Assembly (NCBI GenBank): GCA_049965715.1
Contig: JBMFWA010000008.1
Coordinates: 8,644 to 72,643 of the forward strand
From: JAKAFX01 sp049965715
GTDB lineage: Archaea > Thermoplasmatota > Thermoplasmata > Thermoplasmatales > Thermoplasmataceae
DNA: 64,000 nucleotides
Reading direction: 5' to 3'
The first letter of the stretch is position 1. Each line of letters opens with the position of its first letter. This document shows positions 17,236 through 25,825 of the stretch, in pieces. The position numbers were made by a program, and so were the translations under genes. Below the pieces are notes generated by a model that was given only the letters and a program-made list of their open reading frames with translations, was not told where the DNA came from and did no database searches.

Positions 17236-17243
17236 TTTTTTTT
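17236..17243 (+). other. T8 homopolymer separating the agmatinase ATG from its reading frame
   Basis: Eight T residues follow the ATG-G at 17232. Read from that ATG the frame stops after six codons (TAA at 17250), whereas the frame one nucleotide back continues as HLKIADAASTYSESRYVIFG into agmatinase. One more T, a -1 slip on the run, or a sequencing error would join the two. Confidence 0.6.
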
Positions 17244-17293
17244 CCCACCTAAAAATAGCCGATGCCGCCTCTACCTACAGTGAATCTAGGTAT

Positions 17294-18097
17294 GTGATTT
17301 TCGGTGTTCCATTTGATGGGACTTCCAGCTACCGCAGAGGTTCCAGATTGGCACCGAATAGCATCAGAAAAGCGTATGATAACCTGGAATCCTTTGACCC
17401 ATTTTACAATATCAATTTCCCTGATTTGAAAATCTGCGATCTTGGCGATGTTACAGTGGGAGAGGACGTGCAGGAAAATGTTGACACTGTCGAAACTATA
17501 GTTTCGATTATAAAGAAAGATGGAAAAATACCCATAATGCTAGGAGGTGAACATTCCTTAACCGTGGGTGCAGTCCGAAATTTTAGTGAATGCACGATGG
17601 TCATCATTGATGCACATTCAGATTTCAGAGATGGTTATATGGGAAATCCGCTGAATCATGCCTGTGTAACCCGTAGATCCCTAGATATACTTGGGAAGAA
17701 CAGAATTGTTTCTATCGGTACGAGATCAGTTTCCAGAGAAGAATATGAGTCCGGCAGATTTAACGAAGTCAGGTTTGTATTTTCATCTGACGTCAGGAAA
17801 ACAGGCATTGACAGCATAATCGATGATCTAAAAAGTGTCATATCCAGTAAAATCTACTTCTCTATAGATATGGATGGTATTGACCCTGCATATGCCCCTG
17901 GTGTTGGGACTCCAGAACCATATGGACTGAAAGATACCGACGTGAAAAGGCTGATCAACAAATTTGCGAAATCAACGATAGGCTTTGACATTGTCGAAAT
18001 GACACCTTTATATGATAATGGTAACACTTCCATGCTTGCCGCAAAATTGATTCAGGACTTTATAGGAAGCAGGGAATCTAAAGTAAATATTTACTGA
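17294..18097 (+). CDS. speB: Agmatinase / ureohydrolase family protein
   Basis: Hydrolyses agmatine to putrescine and urea, feeding spermidine synthesis. All dimanganese ligands are present: His in GGEHS, the DAHSD block (IDAHSDFRD), and DMDGIDPAYAPG. FGVPFDGTSSYRRGS is the family N-terminal motif. The GTG at 17294 is the first canonical in-frame start, but it sits inside the first beta strand. About 20 more family-like residues (KIADAASTYSESRYV) are encoded upstream in the same frame, back to the aIF5A stop, without ATG, GTG or TTG. The native start is probably ATG 17232 across the T8 run. Arginase or another ureohydrolase activity is possible. Confidence 0.85.
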   Translation: MIFGVPFDGTSSYRRGSRLAPNSIRKAYDNLESFDPFYNINFPDLKICDLGDVTVGEDVQENVDTVETIVSIIKKDGKIPIMLGGEHSLTVGAVRNFSECTMVIIDAHSDFRDGYMGNPLNHACVTRRSLDILGKNRIVSIGTRSVSREEYESGRFNEVRFVFSSDVRKTGIDSIIDDLKSVISSKIYFSIDMDGIDPAYAPGVGTPEPYGLKDTDVKRLINKFAKSTIGFDIVEMTPLYDNGNTSMLAAKLIQDFIGSRESKVNIY

Positions 18098-18193
18098 AAA
18101 GTTTATGGTCTATCCTTTGTCTGCGACCCCCTCTCCCTGCGAAAAGGGAACTCCCGCCCGGATATGTTAAAATATATAAATGAATGTTCTGCC

Positions 18194-18712
18194 CTAAATC
18201 TGCGCTGATTCAGGCTTTGTTATCTTGATATAACATGGAGTCGGAAGCTTGAATGATGCTTTGTGCAGGATCTCTTTGAGGGTTCTGGCCTGCGGCATAT
18301 TTATTCTTGCGACCATGATAATATCATTTGCACTGACCCTTGCTGCTGTTCCCACTGGTCTGCCAAACGCCATGCTCATTCCACTAGATATTCTGTCTGC
18401 ACCAGCTCCAGTGGCCATCTTATGTTCTCTCAGCACGTGGTGTGGGTATGGTCGTATCTGAAGAAAGAAGTTTTCAACGCCCACAAGTTCCGCAAGTTTC
18501 CTGTTAACTGAAACCCTTGCAGCTTCAAGAGCAGTGTGTCTGATCTGGCATGATTCCTTGGCTATAAGTTCCATTTCAACGTCAAAGTTCTTTTTCTGGT
18601 TTCCCTGAATGAACGTGGTAATTTTAGGATAAGGAACTCCACCCATGAACTCCCTGCGGGTATATGCAGGTCCGCTGATTTTAGTATACATTCTTGCCGG
18701 TTTTGTTACCAT
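18194..18712 (-). CDS. rpl10e: Ribosomal protein L10e (uL16)
   Basis: Large-subunit protein near the A-site tRNA elbow. Family features: ARMYTKISGPAYTRREFMGGVP at the N-terminus, IRPYPHHVLREHKMATGAGADRIS, and GMSMAFGRPVGTAARV. It stands alone on the minus strand, convergent with speB, and its 172 residues match other archaeal versions. Confidence 0.95.
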   Translation of the reverse strand: MVTKPARMYTKISGPAYTRREFMGGVPYPKITTFIQGNQKKNFDVEMELIAKESCQIRHTALEAARVSVNRKLAELVGVENFFLQIRPYPHHVLREHKMATGAGADRISSGMSMAFGRPVGTAARVSANDIIMVARINMPQARTLKEILHKASFKLPTPCYIKITKPESAQI

Positions 18713-18929
18713 TTTCTCCTACCTGTAATCTTAGCCGATATAAAAAAGAAATGCTTCATTTACTGTTTCGTGAATTCCCGTCAGTAAGCATAAAACTGAT
18801 TGTTGGTTCTTTCTTAAGCAATTCTCTCCGGACTGTTTGTTTTCGTTCACTACATCCGACTTCTTAAAGGCCTGAGAAAATTAATAGTTTGGGGCAATGT
18901 ATTTATCCTAAATCGTCATTATATCAATT

Positions 18930-19091
18930 ATGACGAAGAGGCAGATTATCGATGTCGCGCATGTGTCCTCCAAAGGGTCATCTTACAGGATTACACTTCC
19001 CAAGAAAATTATCCAGAGACTTAATCTTTCTCCTGATGACATTATTGCCTTTCTTGATGACGATGGCATAAAGATTGACAAATTGAGCTGA
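18930..19091 (+). CDS. AbrB/SpoVT-like DNA-binding mini-protein
   Basis: A 53-residue protein beginning MTKRQIIDVAHVSSKGSSYR, then ITLPKKIIQRLNLSPDDIIAFLDDDGIKI. This is the swapped-hairpin AbrB/MazE/SpoVT pattern (V-S-S-K-G, I-T-L-P-K-K-I, L-x-x-D-D-I-I). Such proteins bind DNA as dimers, either as general regulators or antitoxins; no toxin gene adjoins. It lies 63 nt before the MFS gene in the same direction, so it could regulate or be co-expressed with it. Confidence 0.8.
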   Translation: MTKRQIIDVAHVSSKGSSYRITLPKKIIQRLNLSPDDIIAFLDDDGIKIDKLS

Positions 19092-19154
19092 TACGGAAGC
19101 GACGCCTAACAGGAAATATTGTGAGATGTGTCATTGAATTGAAGTCGTGAATCT

Positions 19155-20279
19155 GTGTTCAGTATAGATGCCATTCTCAAAGATAAAAATTTTAAATTAA
19201 TGGCCTTGAGCACGCTGTTTTCTGTGGGTTGGTTCAGTATAAGTTTTGCTTTTCCACTTCTAGCGCTCCGATATGATTACACCTACACGGAAATAGGGCT
19301 GCTTGGAATATTTTTTTCCGTTCCACTAATAGCTTTAGCGTATCTCTATACAAAATTCGAAATCCTCGGTTTCAGGAACAGGATAACATTATCAGTGGCA
19401 GGCCTGTCGATCCTCTCGTTATTCTTTTTCATCCACAGTTCCATACTTTTCATAGTGCTCGTTGGCATTGCAGATATACTTCAGGCAGTATTCTGGGTCA
19501 CTGTGGAGATATCTCTGGGTTATGTCGATGATCCGGTTGTTTCAGAGAAATACTCAACTGCCTGGGGCATACCCAACTTCTTGGTTCCCCTTGCAGCGGG
19601 GATCATAGTAGAATACTTGGGTTTCGGGCCTATTTATCTCATAGCTTCCGTCGTATTCGTCACAGGTTTACTGTTTATTCCTTCTGAAAGAAAGTTTGTG
19701 AAGCGCAAAGGATCAGGAGCGCCGAAATTCAAAATGGTGCTTCCAATGCTCTTCGCAGGTGTTTTTTCAGGATTCTTCTATTATGTAATGATTCCATACC
19801 TCAGGGTTTCGGGGCTTCAGTATATCGAGATAGGTGTTGCATCATTCGTACCCCCCATGGTTCTTGCGATAGTTTTCGCACTCATAAGCACCAGGCCATT
19901 AAAGAGCATCACAAGAACTGTCACCATCTCTTCAGTTCTTCTTGCATCTCCATTGCTTCTGTCGGTGTACAACTCAGACTGGTTCATTATAGGAATTTCT
20001 GCCTTGGCTTCAGTGGGTAATGGCCTTGCATTCGGGAGGGTTCTGTCCTATACATCAAGCACCTCTTCACCGGAGATGGGCATCTTCTATTATGAAGGGC
20101 TGTTTGCAATGGGCTTCATCGTTGGGTCTGTTGTAGGGGGTTTTCTGTTTCAGATTGGAAATTTCTATTCTGTTTTAATAATATTCAGCCTTCCTATAAT
20201 TTACTCCGCATGGTTCTCCTACAAGTCAGGAACTGATGGGACAATGGCAGTGAATAATGTAACCTCTGAAAACAATTAG
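19155..20279 (+). CDS. Major facilitator superfamily transporter
   Basis: A 374-residue integral membrane protein with about 11-12 hydrophobic segments in two halves separated by a basic loop near residues 175-190 (SERKFVKRKGSGAPKFK). The layout, small-residue-rich helices and short loops fit an MFS carrier. No substrate signature could be recognised. The start is GTG 19155; an ATG at codon 16 (MALSTLF) is a less likely alternative because the first helix would lose its cytoplasmic lead. Confidence 0.75.
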   Translation: MFSIDAILKDKNFKLMALSTLFSVGWFSISFAFPLLALRYDYTYTEIGLLGIFFSVPLIALAYLYTKFEILGFRNRITLSVAGLSILSLFFFIHSSILFIVLVGIADILQAVFWVTVEISLGYVDDPVVSEKYSTAWGIPNFLVPLAAGIIVEYLGFGPIYLIASVVFVTGLLFIPSERKFVKRKGSGAPKFKMVLPMLFAGVFSGFFYYVMIPYLRVSGLQYIEIGVASFVPPMVLAIVFALISTRPLKSITRTVTISSVLLASPLLLSVYNSDWFIIGISALASVGNGLAFGRVLSYTSSTSSPEMGIFYYEGLFAMGFIVGSVVGGFLFQIGNFYSVLIIFSLPIIYSAWFSYKSGTDGTMAVNNVTSENN

Positions 20280-20316
20280 AACATGCGATTCCATTATTAT
20301 TATGGTTTTTCACGTA

Positions 20317-21423
20317 TCAGCGCAGGTTCCTTCTGAATTCAACTTTGATGTTCATCGGACCTTCGTAATTGCTGTCCACTACTGTTTTACAGTTGTTGCA
20401 GACAAGACTGAAGTCATCCTGGACTTTGAAAGTGGTCCCTCCACAGCTGGGGCAGGAAGTTCGTATCCAGAGATCCTTTTCGGTTATCTCAGGTAGTTTT
20501 GATTTGTTCCCTCTTGTTTCCCTGCGTTTTGCTGTATCCTGACTGTACTTGAAGATGGTGAAACCAAGGCCCAGGAATCCAACAGCTGCCCATAGGAGTA
20601 TAAGGGTTGTTATGCTAATTCCGATAAGATTGTTGACCACGCTTCCGTGAACTGCGACTACATCAGATACCGTAGTCAGAACGTTCAGCCCGTAGGATAC
20701 CAGGAAAGCTTCGCTAAGACCAAATCTGAGATAAATGATCATTACAAGCAGAACGGTTATTGACACAGATATGAAATCTGCTACATAATCTGGAGAATAA
20801 CTGAGAGAAAAGAATATTAGAAAATTGGATAAGACCCATGCAGGCAGGAGAATTCCGAGCAGTAATGATCCCTTTGAGAGATTTGGCTTAAATATTCCCC
20901 TGATGGAAAGCTTCTTAATCGACCAGAGTGCTACAATTGTAACAAGTATCAGAGGAAGTATCTCAAGGGTCAGGAATTCCAGTGCAAACCAGTTAAAATA
21001 ATAGTCAACGAGCCCCAGATAAACTGGATTGCTTGCAATAAATGGGTCCGGAGTGGTAAGTGATGGATAAATTGCCGTCAGAATAAAAGAGATGGCAAGG
21101 TCAAGCAGTACCACCATTGAAAAGAATATGAAAAAGTCGCCTCTGCCTTTCCTCAATAATTCTCTGGATGCGGGATCTTCCCCCGGTCTGATCATATTTA
21201 TAATGGAAATGAAGGGTACGACCGTGCCGACAAACAAGAGAATTACAAAGAACAGGAAGGAGATACCGTATCCTGCTGACGTGATAAGTTCGATGTATGA
21301 TACAGAACTCCCGGCATTTGATAAAATCTGGGGGAGAAATACCAGAAATATGAAGATCGCAGACGAAATCCCGATCCATCCCACGAACTCAGAAAGTTCT
21401 GCCAGAGAATCCCTAACGGACAT
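20317..21423 (-). CDS. Polytopic membrane protein with C-terminal zinc ribbon, unknown function
   Basis: 368 residues. About eight hydrophobic segments occupy residues 14-305, after which a charged linker (AKRRETRGNKSKLPEITEKD) leads to a zinc ribbon CPSCGG..CNNC with about 16 residues between the pairs. The soluble ribbon would be cytoplasmic if the N-terminus is too. I do not recognise the family; zinc-ribbon membrane proteins are frequent in Thermoplasmatales, and another is at the right edge of this window. It may interact with nucleic acid or a partner protein. Confidence 0.7.
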   Translation of the reverse strand: MSVRDSLAELSEFVGWIGISSAIFIFLVFLPQILSNAGSSVSYIELITSAGYGISFLFFVILLFVGTVVPFISIINMIRPGEDPASRELLRKGRGDFFIFFSMVVLLDLAISFILTAIYPSLTTPDPFIASNPVYLGLVDYYFNWFALEFLTLEILPLILVTIVALWSIKKLSIRGIFKPNLSKGSLLLGILLPAWVLSNFLIFFSLSYSPDYVADFISVSITVLLVMIIYLRFGLSEAFLVSYGLNVLTTVSDVVAVHGSVVNNLIGISITTLILLWAAVGFLGLGFTIFKYSQDTAKRRETRGNKSKLPEITEKDLWIRTSCPSCGGTTFKVQDDFSLVCNNCKTVVDSNYEGPMNIKVEFRRNLR

Positions 21424-21507
21424 TCATCCGCTAATGCAATCAATGGATTAATTTGTTTAGGTCATCGATTTTTGCATTTACTACATTCCATTATGACATT
21501 TCTGTAT

Positions 21508-22230
21508 TCAGGATGTGGTGGTAAGGTTGACTGTGAGCCTGTTGCTTATTTTTCCCTTAACGAGCGTGGTTTTAATTTTTAATCCGCCAACCTCCTTTGT
21601 ATTCCTGACCTGAGTGCCAAGGTCAGGCATTGGCGGTAAATCGCCAATTTTCGCAATCTTTATTGAATCATAATCCGGAATCTTATTTCTGACGAATGTC
21701 ATCAGAGCGCTGTCCTTGGAAAATTCCTCCCTTGTAACAAAAGAATACTGTATATCGATGCCTTCGTTTATAACCCTGTTCGCTTCAGACTCAAATTCCT
21801 TCACGATTTCCTCGGTCAGGTTGTCCATCATGATGTCAATCCAGGCATAATCCTCATAAGTCTGGTTTATTCTAACAGATGCGCTGTATTTTTTAAATGC
21901 AAGTCCGCTTAAAATGTACAACGCAGTCCGGAATTTCATGTGACCGTAACGGATGTCCCAGTCTATTCTTTGCTTAACTGTTTTGCCGGCGATATCCTGA
22001 GGATAGGTGTCAAGTGACATAAGATGGACCCAGAGACCATCTTTCCAGGTATCGACTATTGTAAATTTTTTACCGTCAATCTCAACCTCTCCCTTATCGT
22101 TTGGCTGTCCCTCACCAGTGGGAAAGAATACTGACTTGTCCACCACCAGATCCGTGAACTCAACCATAACGATCTTTCCTTCAGCCTCTTTCAAATAGGG
22201 ATTGGAAAGATAGAGCGCTTCTGTAGCCAT
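21508..22230 (-). CDS. AlaX-like protein with all four zinc ligands replaced
   Basis: 240 residues related to the editing domain of alanyl-tRNA synthetase and stand-alone AlaX deacylases, which clear Ser or Gly from tRNA-Ala. VFFPTGEGQPNDKGEV matches the AlaRS editing core (FYPEGGGQPTDLG in alaS of this window). The HxxxH zinc motif is present as RTALY (Arg101, Tyr105) and the CxxxH motif as DLGTQ (Asp203, Gln207). The fold is therefore kept while metal binding is lost. It may bind tRNA without classical editing, or use another chemistry. No frame defect is seen, so it looks like a functional but diverged gene. Confidence 0.75.
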   Translation of the reverse strand: MATEALYLSNPYLKEAEGKIVMVEFTDLVVDKSVFFPTGEGQPNDKGEVEIDGKKFTIVDTWKDGLWVHLMSLDTYPQDIAGKTVKQRIDWDIRYGHMKFRTALYILSGLAFKKYSASVRINQTYEDYAWIDIMMDNLTEEIVKEFESEANRVINEGIDIQYSFVTREEFSKDSALMTFVRNKIPDYDSIKIAKIGDLPPMPDLGTQVRNTKEVGGLKIKTTLVKGKISNRLTVNLTTTS

Positions 22231-22270
22231 GCGTACAGGAAATGCTCCTGTTATTTATTATTTTTTTAAC

Positions 22271-22302
22271 ATGCCGGACAATTATGGTTCATTCGACAGT
22301 AC
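22271..22302 (+). CDS. Possible start of a gene cut by the assembly gap
   Basis: ATG at 22271 opens a frame MPDNYGSFDST that runs into the N block. An AT-rich run with TTTATTATTTTTTT lies just upstream and could hold a TATA box, and no other gene reads this way here. Together with the tail at 22402-22500 it may be one small gene. Evidence is thin. Confidence 0.3.
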
Positions 22303-22400
22303 NNNNNNNNNNNNNNNNNNNNNNNNNNNNNNNNNNNNNNNNNNNNNNNNNNNNNNNNNNNNNNNNNNNNNNNNNNNNNNNNNNNNNNNNNNNNNNNNNN
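22303..22400. other. Assembly gap of 98 N
   Basis: Unresolved bases. The true length is unknown, so the distance and frame relation between the flanks cannot be judged. Confidence 0.99.
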
Positions 22401-22401
22401 C

Positions 22402-22500
22402 TGGAGTGATATGAAATATTTCACGGGAAAGAATGAGGAACGGATGATTTGTGATTGGTGCTATTCTCTTAGAACCGCAGCCAAAATGCACAAGATATAA
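22402..22500 (+). CDS. C-terminal fragment of a small unknown protein
   Basis: After the gap the frame WSDMKYFTGKNEERMICDWC continues YSLRTAAKMHKI and ends in TAA, 24 nt before folC. It is open up to the gap edge and carries a CxxC pair (ICDWC). It may be the end of the gene that begins at 22271. The product is not recognised; a small zinc- or redox-type protein is conceivable. Confidence 0.35.
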   Translation, partial: WSDMKYFTGKNEERMICDWCYSLRTAAKMHKI

Positions 22501-22524
22501 TTAAGAGCCTAATATCTCCTTCCG

Positions 22525-23805
22525 ATGTCCACTGTGGATCTCGATTTTCTTTATAGTCTCAAGCGGGAAGGCATAAAATTAGACCTTGATGTTGTGCGTG
22601 AGTTTGCGAAGTATCTCGATAATCCACAGGATTCTTTCAAATCTTTTCATATTGCAGGAACCAATGGAAAGGGGTCTACATCTGCTTTCATTTACAATGC
22701 ATTGCAGGAGAGAACAGAAACGGGACTATATACATCACCCCATCTCATTGACTTCAATGAAAGGATAGTGTCCGGAAGGACTGTGATACCGGATGAGTAC
22801 ATAGAAAAATTCATAGCCTCCAACAGAGGTTTGATAGAAAAATTACGCGTATCATTGAGAAACCCCACATTTTTCGAAACCACAACTCTGCTGGCCTTCT
22901 CCTATTTCCAGAGCCGCAAGGATCGTGTCGCATCCATCGAAGTCGGCCTCGGAGGGAGGCTCGATTCGACAAATATCATAACACCGGAAGTGAGTGTTAT
23001 AACAACTATTGGTTATGAACATGCTGACAAGCTTGGCTGTTCGCTGGAGGCGATTGCCTGGGAGAAGGGGGGTATAATAAAGAAGGGCAGGCCTGTTGTT
23101 CTGGGCGACACAAAAAGTGCAGTCATAAAGGAGATAAAAAGAATATCTGACGTTAGGGACAGCAAACTTTTGCTTAGAATCAAGGACTGTTCCGTCAAAA
23201 ATATCCTGGAGTCCGAGGGAGGTACCTCGTTCGATCTCACCACACCCAATGATACTTACAGCATTCATACAGACCTTGTGGGTGAATTCCAGATAGAAAA
23301 TATAAGCAACGCTGTACTGGCGCTCGAACAATCTGATGATCTTAATCCCGGCAGGAGTTTCGTAGAAAAGGGCATCTCCAACACCAGATGGCCGGGAAGG
23401 ATGGAGATCATTTCAAAGTCACCGTTCATAATGGTGGACAGTGCACATAATCCTCCGGCTGCCGATACTTTGACGTACAACTACACGAGAATATTCAAGG
23501 AGAAACCTGTACTGGTTATTGGAATGATGACTGATAAGGATATTTTTTCATTTTTACGCGCTATCAGGCCAATTAGTGACCAGGTAATTTTTACCACTCC
23601 TGACGAGCCGGATAGAGCCGCAAAGCCTGAAATGCTTTCTGAAATCTCCGGTAATATATTCCGGGAAAAACGTGTAATACAGGATCCGTATGAGGCTATC
23701 GAATACGCCAAGAAACACTACGATCATATACTGGTGGCGGGCTCCATGTATTTAGTAGGTATAATAAAAAAATTTGAGAGGTCAAACGCACAGCCCTTTA
23801 AATAA
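22525..23805 (+). CDS. folC: Folylpolyglutamate / dihydrofolate synthase
   Basis: Mur-ligase-family enzyme adding glutamate to folate-type cofactors. The ATP-binding loop GTNGKGST is at residues 45-52, followed by YTSPHLIDFNERI, the EVGLGGRLDSTN metal-binding segment, GYEHADKLG, and the C-terminal domain with RWPGRMEII and VDSAHNPPA. Length (426) is normal. With mptA at 51.2 kb it supports a pterin cofactor pathway in this organism, whether tetrahydrofolate or a methanopterin-like compound. Confidence 0.9.
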   Translation: MSTVDLDFLYSLKREGIKLDLDVVREFAKYLDNPQDSFKSFHIAGTNGKGSTSAFIYNALQERTETGLYTSPHLIDFNERIVSGRTVIPDEYIEKFIASNRGLIEKLRVSLRNPTFFETTTLLAFSYFQSRKDRVASIEVGLGGRLDSTNIITPEVSVITTIGYEHADKLGCSLEAIAWEKGGIIKKGRPVVLGDTKSAVIKEIKRISDVRDSKLLLRIKDCSVKNILESEGGTSFDLTTPNDTYSIHTDLVGEFQIENISNAVLALEQSDDLNPGRSFVEKGISNTRWPGRMEIISKSPFIMVDSAHNPPAADTLTYNYTRIFKEKPVLVIGMMTDKDIFSFLRAIRPISDQVIFTTPDEPDRAAKPEMLSEISGNIFREKRVIQDPYEAIEYAKKHYDHILVAGSMYLVGIIKKFERSNAQPFK

Positions 23806-23869
23806 TCGGTTTTAAATTAACAAAATTCCAGTCAATGATTCAAAACCTTTATTCACATTATACCTTTCC

Positions 23870-25201
23870 ATGAATTCTGATCCGATGGCTAATCCGTTTT
23901 TGAATTTAAAGAAAGATAATCCCATACTGATTGGCGATCTGTCCTCACTTGGCATTTCATTTGTTCCTGGAAATCTACCCCACAGAGAGAAAGAGATTGA
24001 ACAGTTGACTTCCCTGCTTGGAAGTTTGATGCGGGGAACCAGACCATCAAACATAATGCTTTACGGAAAAACCGGAACGGGGAAGACCTCAACTGCAAGA
24101 TACGTTACATCGATGTTGCTGGAAGCCAGTGGAGACAAGAACTGTGTTGCGTACATTAACTGCCAGATTTTTGACAGTCCTTACTCAATTCTTGTGTCAA
24201 TTGTGCAGTCACTGCAGACAGAAGGGGAGCAGATACCCCCGCTGGGCTGGCCTCTGGACAGAATCTATTCAGAACTTTTGAAACGGCTGAAGCAGATGAA
24301 CAAAAACGTGATAATTATCCTTGACGAGATTGATAAACTCACCGAAAAAAATGGCGGAGATTCCCTGTATGTAATCCTGAAAATATGCGAAGACTCCCCA
24401 TCCCCCTATGTATCTATTATAGGGATCACAAACAATACCAACTTCGTTCAGGACCTTGATTCCAGGGTTTCCAGCAGGCTTGGCCAGGAGAATGTGATAT
24501 TCAACCCATATAATGCTTCACAATTGAGAGATATCCTGAAGTTCAGGACACAGGGTATCGTGAAGGATCAGGCTCTTGAGGACTCCGCTATCAATCTCTG
24601 TGCTGCCATAGGTGCTCAGGAGCATGGTGACGCCAGAAAGGCCCTTGATCTGATGCGCATATCGATAGACATTGCCATTAGAGAAAATCTGGACAGGGTT
24701 ACGGAAGCCGAAGTGAACAAAGCAAGGGAAAAACTCGAGACTGACCTTCTCAAGGAATCTGTGAACGGCCTTCCGCTTCACTCAAAAATTGTTCTGTTGA
24801 GCACTGTTGTGACTCAGGAAATGGATAAACGGCCTATGTTCAGCGGTGAAATATATGAGAATTACAGAAACATATGCAGTGAACTTGGTTTCGTACCGCT
24901 TACCTCAAGGAGAGTGAGTGACATAGTCTCTGATCTTGATGATAATGGTCTTATCATAACAAAGATCAAGAGCATGGGGAGGCATGGGAGGACAAGATTG
25001 ATCCAGGTACCGGAAAATAATGGCAGGATAAAGCAGTACATACTTGAAGATGAGAGCCTTGAATCGTTCAGGGGAACAGGTATGGGAAAACAGGCCAGGT
25101 TCTCGCCATTTGATGGTTCCCCGGATGAGGGTACCAATGGAAATTCTTCGTCCAAGGACGATATTGACGATGTGTTCGATGCAAAACCTGACGATTCATA
25201 A
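23870..25201 (+). CDS. cdc6: Orc1/Cdc6 replication initiator
   Basis: Archaeal origin-binding AAA+ initiator. Walker A GKTGTGKT is at 66-73, Walker B NVIIILDEIDKL around 145-156, sensor 1 ITNNTNF, and the GDARKALDLMR sensor-2 region. A C-terminal winged helix (about 310-400: VPLTSRRVSDIVSDLDDNGLI) binds origin DNA, and an acidic Ser-rich tail follows. A second ATG at 23885 (MANPF) is possible. Archaeal origins often lie beside such genes; the 64 nt upstream contain only one short TTCCAGT resembling part of an origin recognition box. Confidence 0.93.
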   Translation: MNSDPMANPFLNLKKDNPILIGDLSSLGISFVPGNLPHREKEIEQLTSLLGSLMRGTRPSNIMLYGKTGTGKTSTARYVTSMLLEASGDKNCVAYINCQIFDSPYSILVSIVQSLQTEGEQIPPLGWPLDRIYSELLKRLKQMNKNVIIILDEIDKLTEKNGGDSLYVILKICEDSPSPYVSIIGITNNTNFVQDLDSRVSSRLGQENVIFNPYNASQLRDILKFRTQGIVKDQALEDSAINLCAAIGAQEHGDARKALDLMRISIDIAIRENLDRVTEAEVNKAREKLETDLLKESVNGLPLHSKIVLLSTVVTQEMDKRPMFSGEIYENYRNICSELGFVPLTSRRVSDIVSDLDDNGLIITKIKSMGRHGRTRLIQVPENNGRIKQYILEDESLESFRGTGMGKQARFSPFDGSPDEGTNGNSSSKDDIDDVFDAKPDDS

Positions 25202-25825
25202 TTTATAGAGAAATGCCAGATCATCGACAATCGGCACCAGTTTATACCCATATTCTTTTGCAAAGTCCTCCGGCGCCCTAGACCAGTCATAATTGTCCAC
25301 CACTATAAGTCCTCGCTTCTTCAGAGATCTGTCAGCGCTGGTCATCTCGAACATTACATGATTATAGGTATGATCAGAATCGTGGAAAAATATGTCTATA
25401 GGAGATATTTTCCTCAGTACCGGCAAAAGCGTTACCATGCTGTCTCCAATTGTAAGTGTCCATGCTGATCTCATCTCCTGCGGCACTACGAAGCCAACAG
25501 GCATGTGATCCGACTCACCGTATCTGATACCAAGGTCAAAACTGTAAAGTTTCCCATCAAAATCGCTCATTGCACTTAGAAAGGCGTAGCTGGTTGTTCC
25601 TGGACCAACACCTGTTTCGACAACCTTCTCAGGCCTGAGGAGTTTTGTTGCCGAGAAGATATAGTTCAGTTCATCTGGTGAAACCTGCCAGTAATCCTTA
25701 CCGGACACCATCTTTTCAACATGGGACTTAACAGGTGAAAAAGAGTCCTTTACTTCAATATATATCGAAGGATCAATCCCGAAATCAGAAAGAAATCTAT
25801 ACCAGCCTTTTTCCTGATTCGTCAA
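25196..25825 (-). CDS. Class I SAM-dependent methyltransferase-like protein
   Basis: About 209 residues. The SAM-binding Rossmann core is visible as KVVETGVGPGTTSYAFLSAM, then LYSFDLG for the acidic residue at strand 2, DIFFHDSDHTYNHV, and RGLIVVDNYDW. This resembles the Methyltransf_24 / cephalosporin hydroxylase type, which often acts on small molecules or sugars. The TTG at 25825 is chosen because GGAGA precedes it by 6 nt; the frame is open back to a TTG at 25852. Substrate unknown. It overlaps cdc6 tail-to-tail and the MBL gene upstream. Confidence 0.75.
   Translation of the reverse strand: MTNQEKGWYRFLSDFGIDPSIYIEVKDSFSPVKSHVEKMVSGKDYWQVSPDELNYIFSATKLLRPEKVVETGVGPGTTSYAFLSAMSDFDGKLYSFDLGIRYGESDHMPVGFVVPQEMRSAWTLTIGDSMVTLLPVLRKISPIDIFFHDSDHTYNHVMFEMTSADRSLKKRGLIVVDNYDWSRAPEDFAKEYGYKLVPIVDDLAFLYKL

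Noticed and set aside
18098..18193. Structured RNA between speB and rpl10e
   Set aside because: Short GC-rich hairpins such as CCCTGCGAAAAGGG exist, but nothing beyond what a convergent terminator region may show.
23806..23869. Replication origin upstream of cdc6
   Set aside because: Only 64 nt and a single TTCCAGT partial match to an origin recognition box; no repeated boxes or clear unwinding element.
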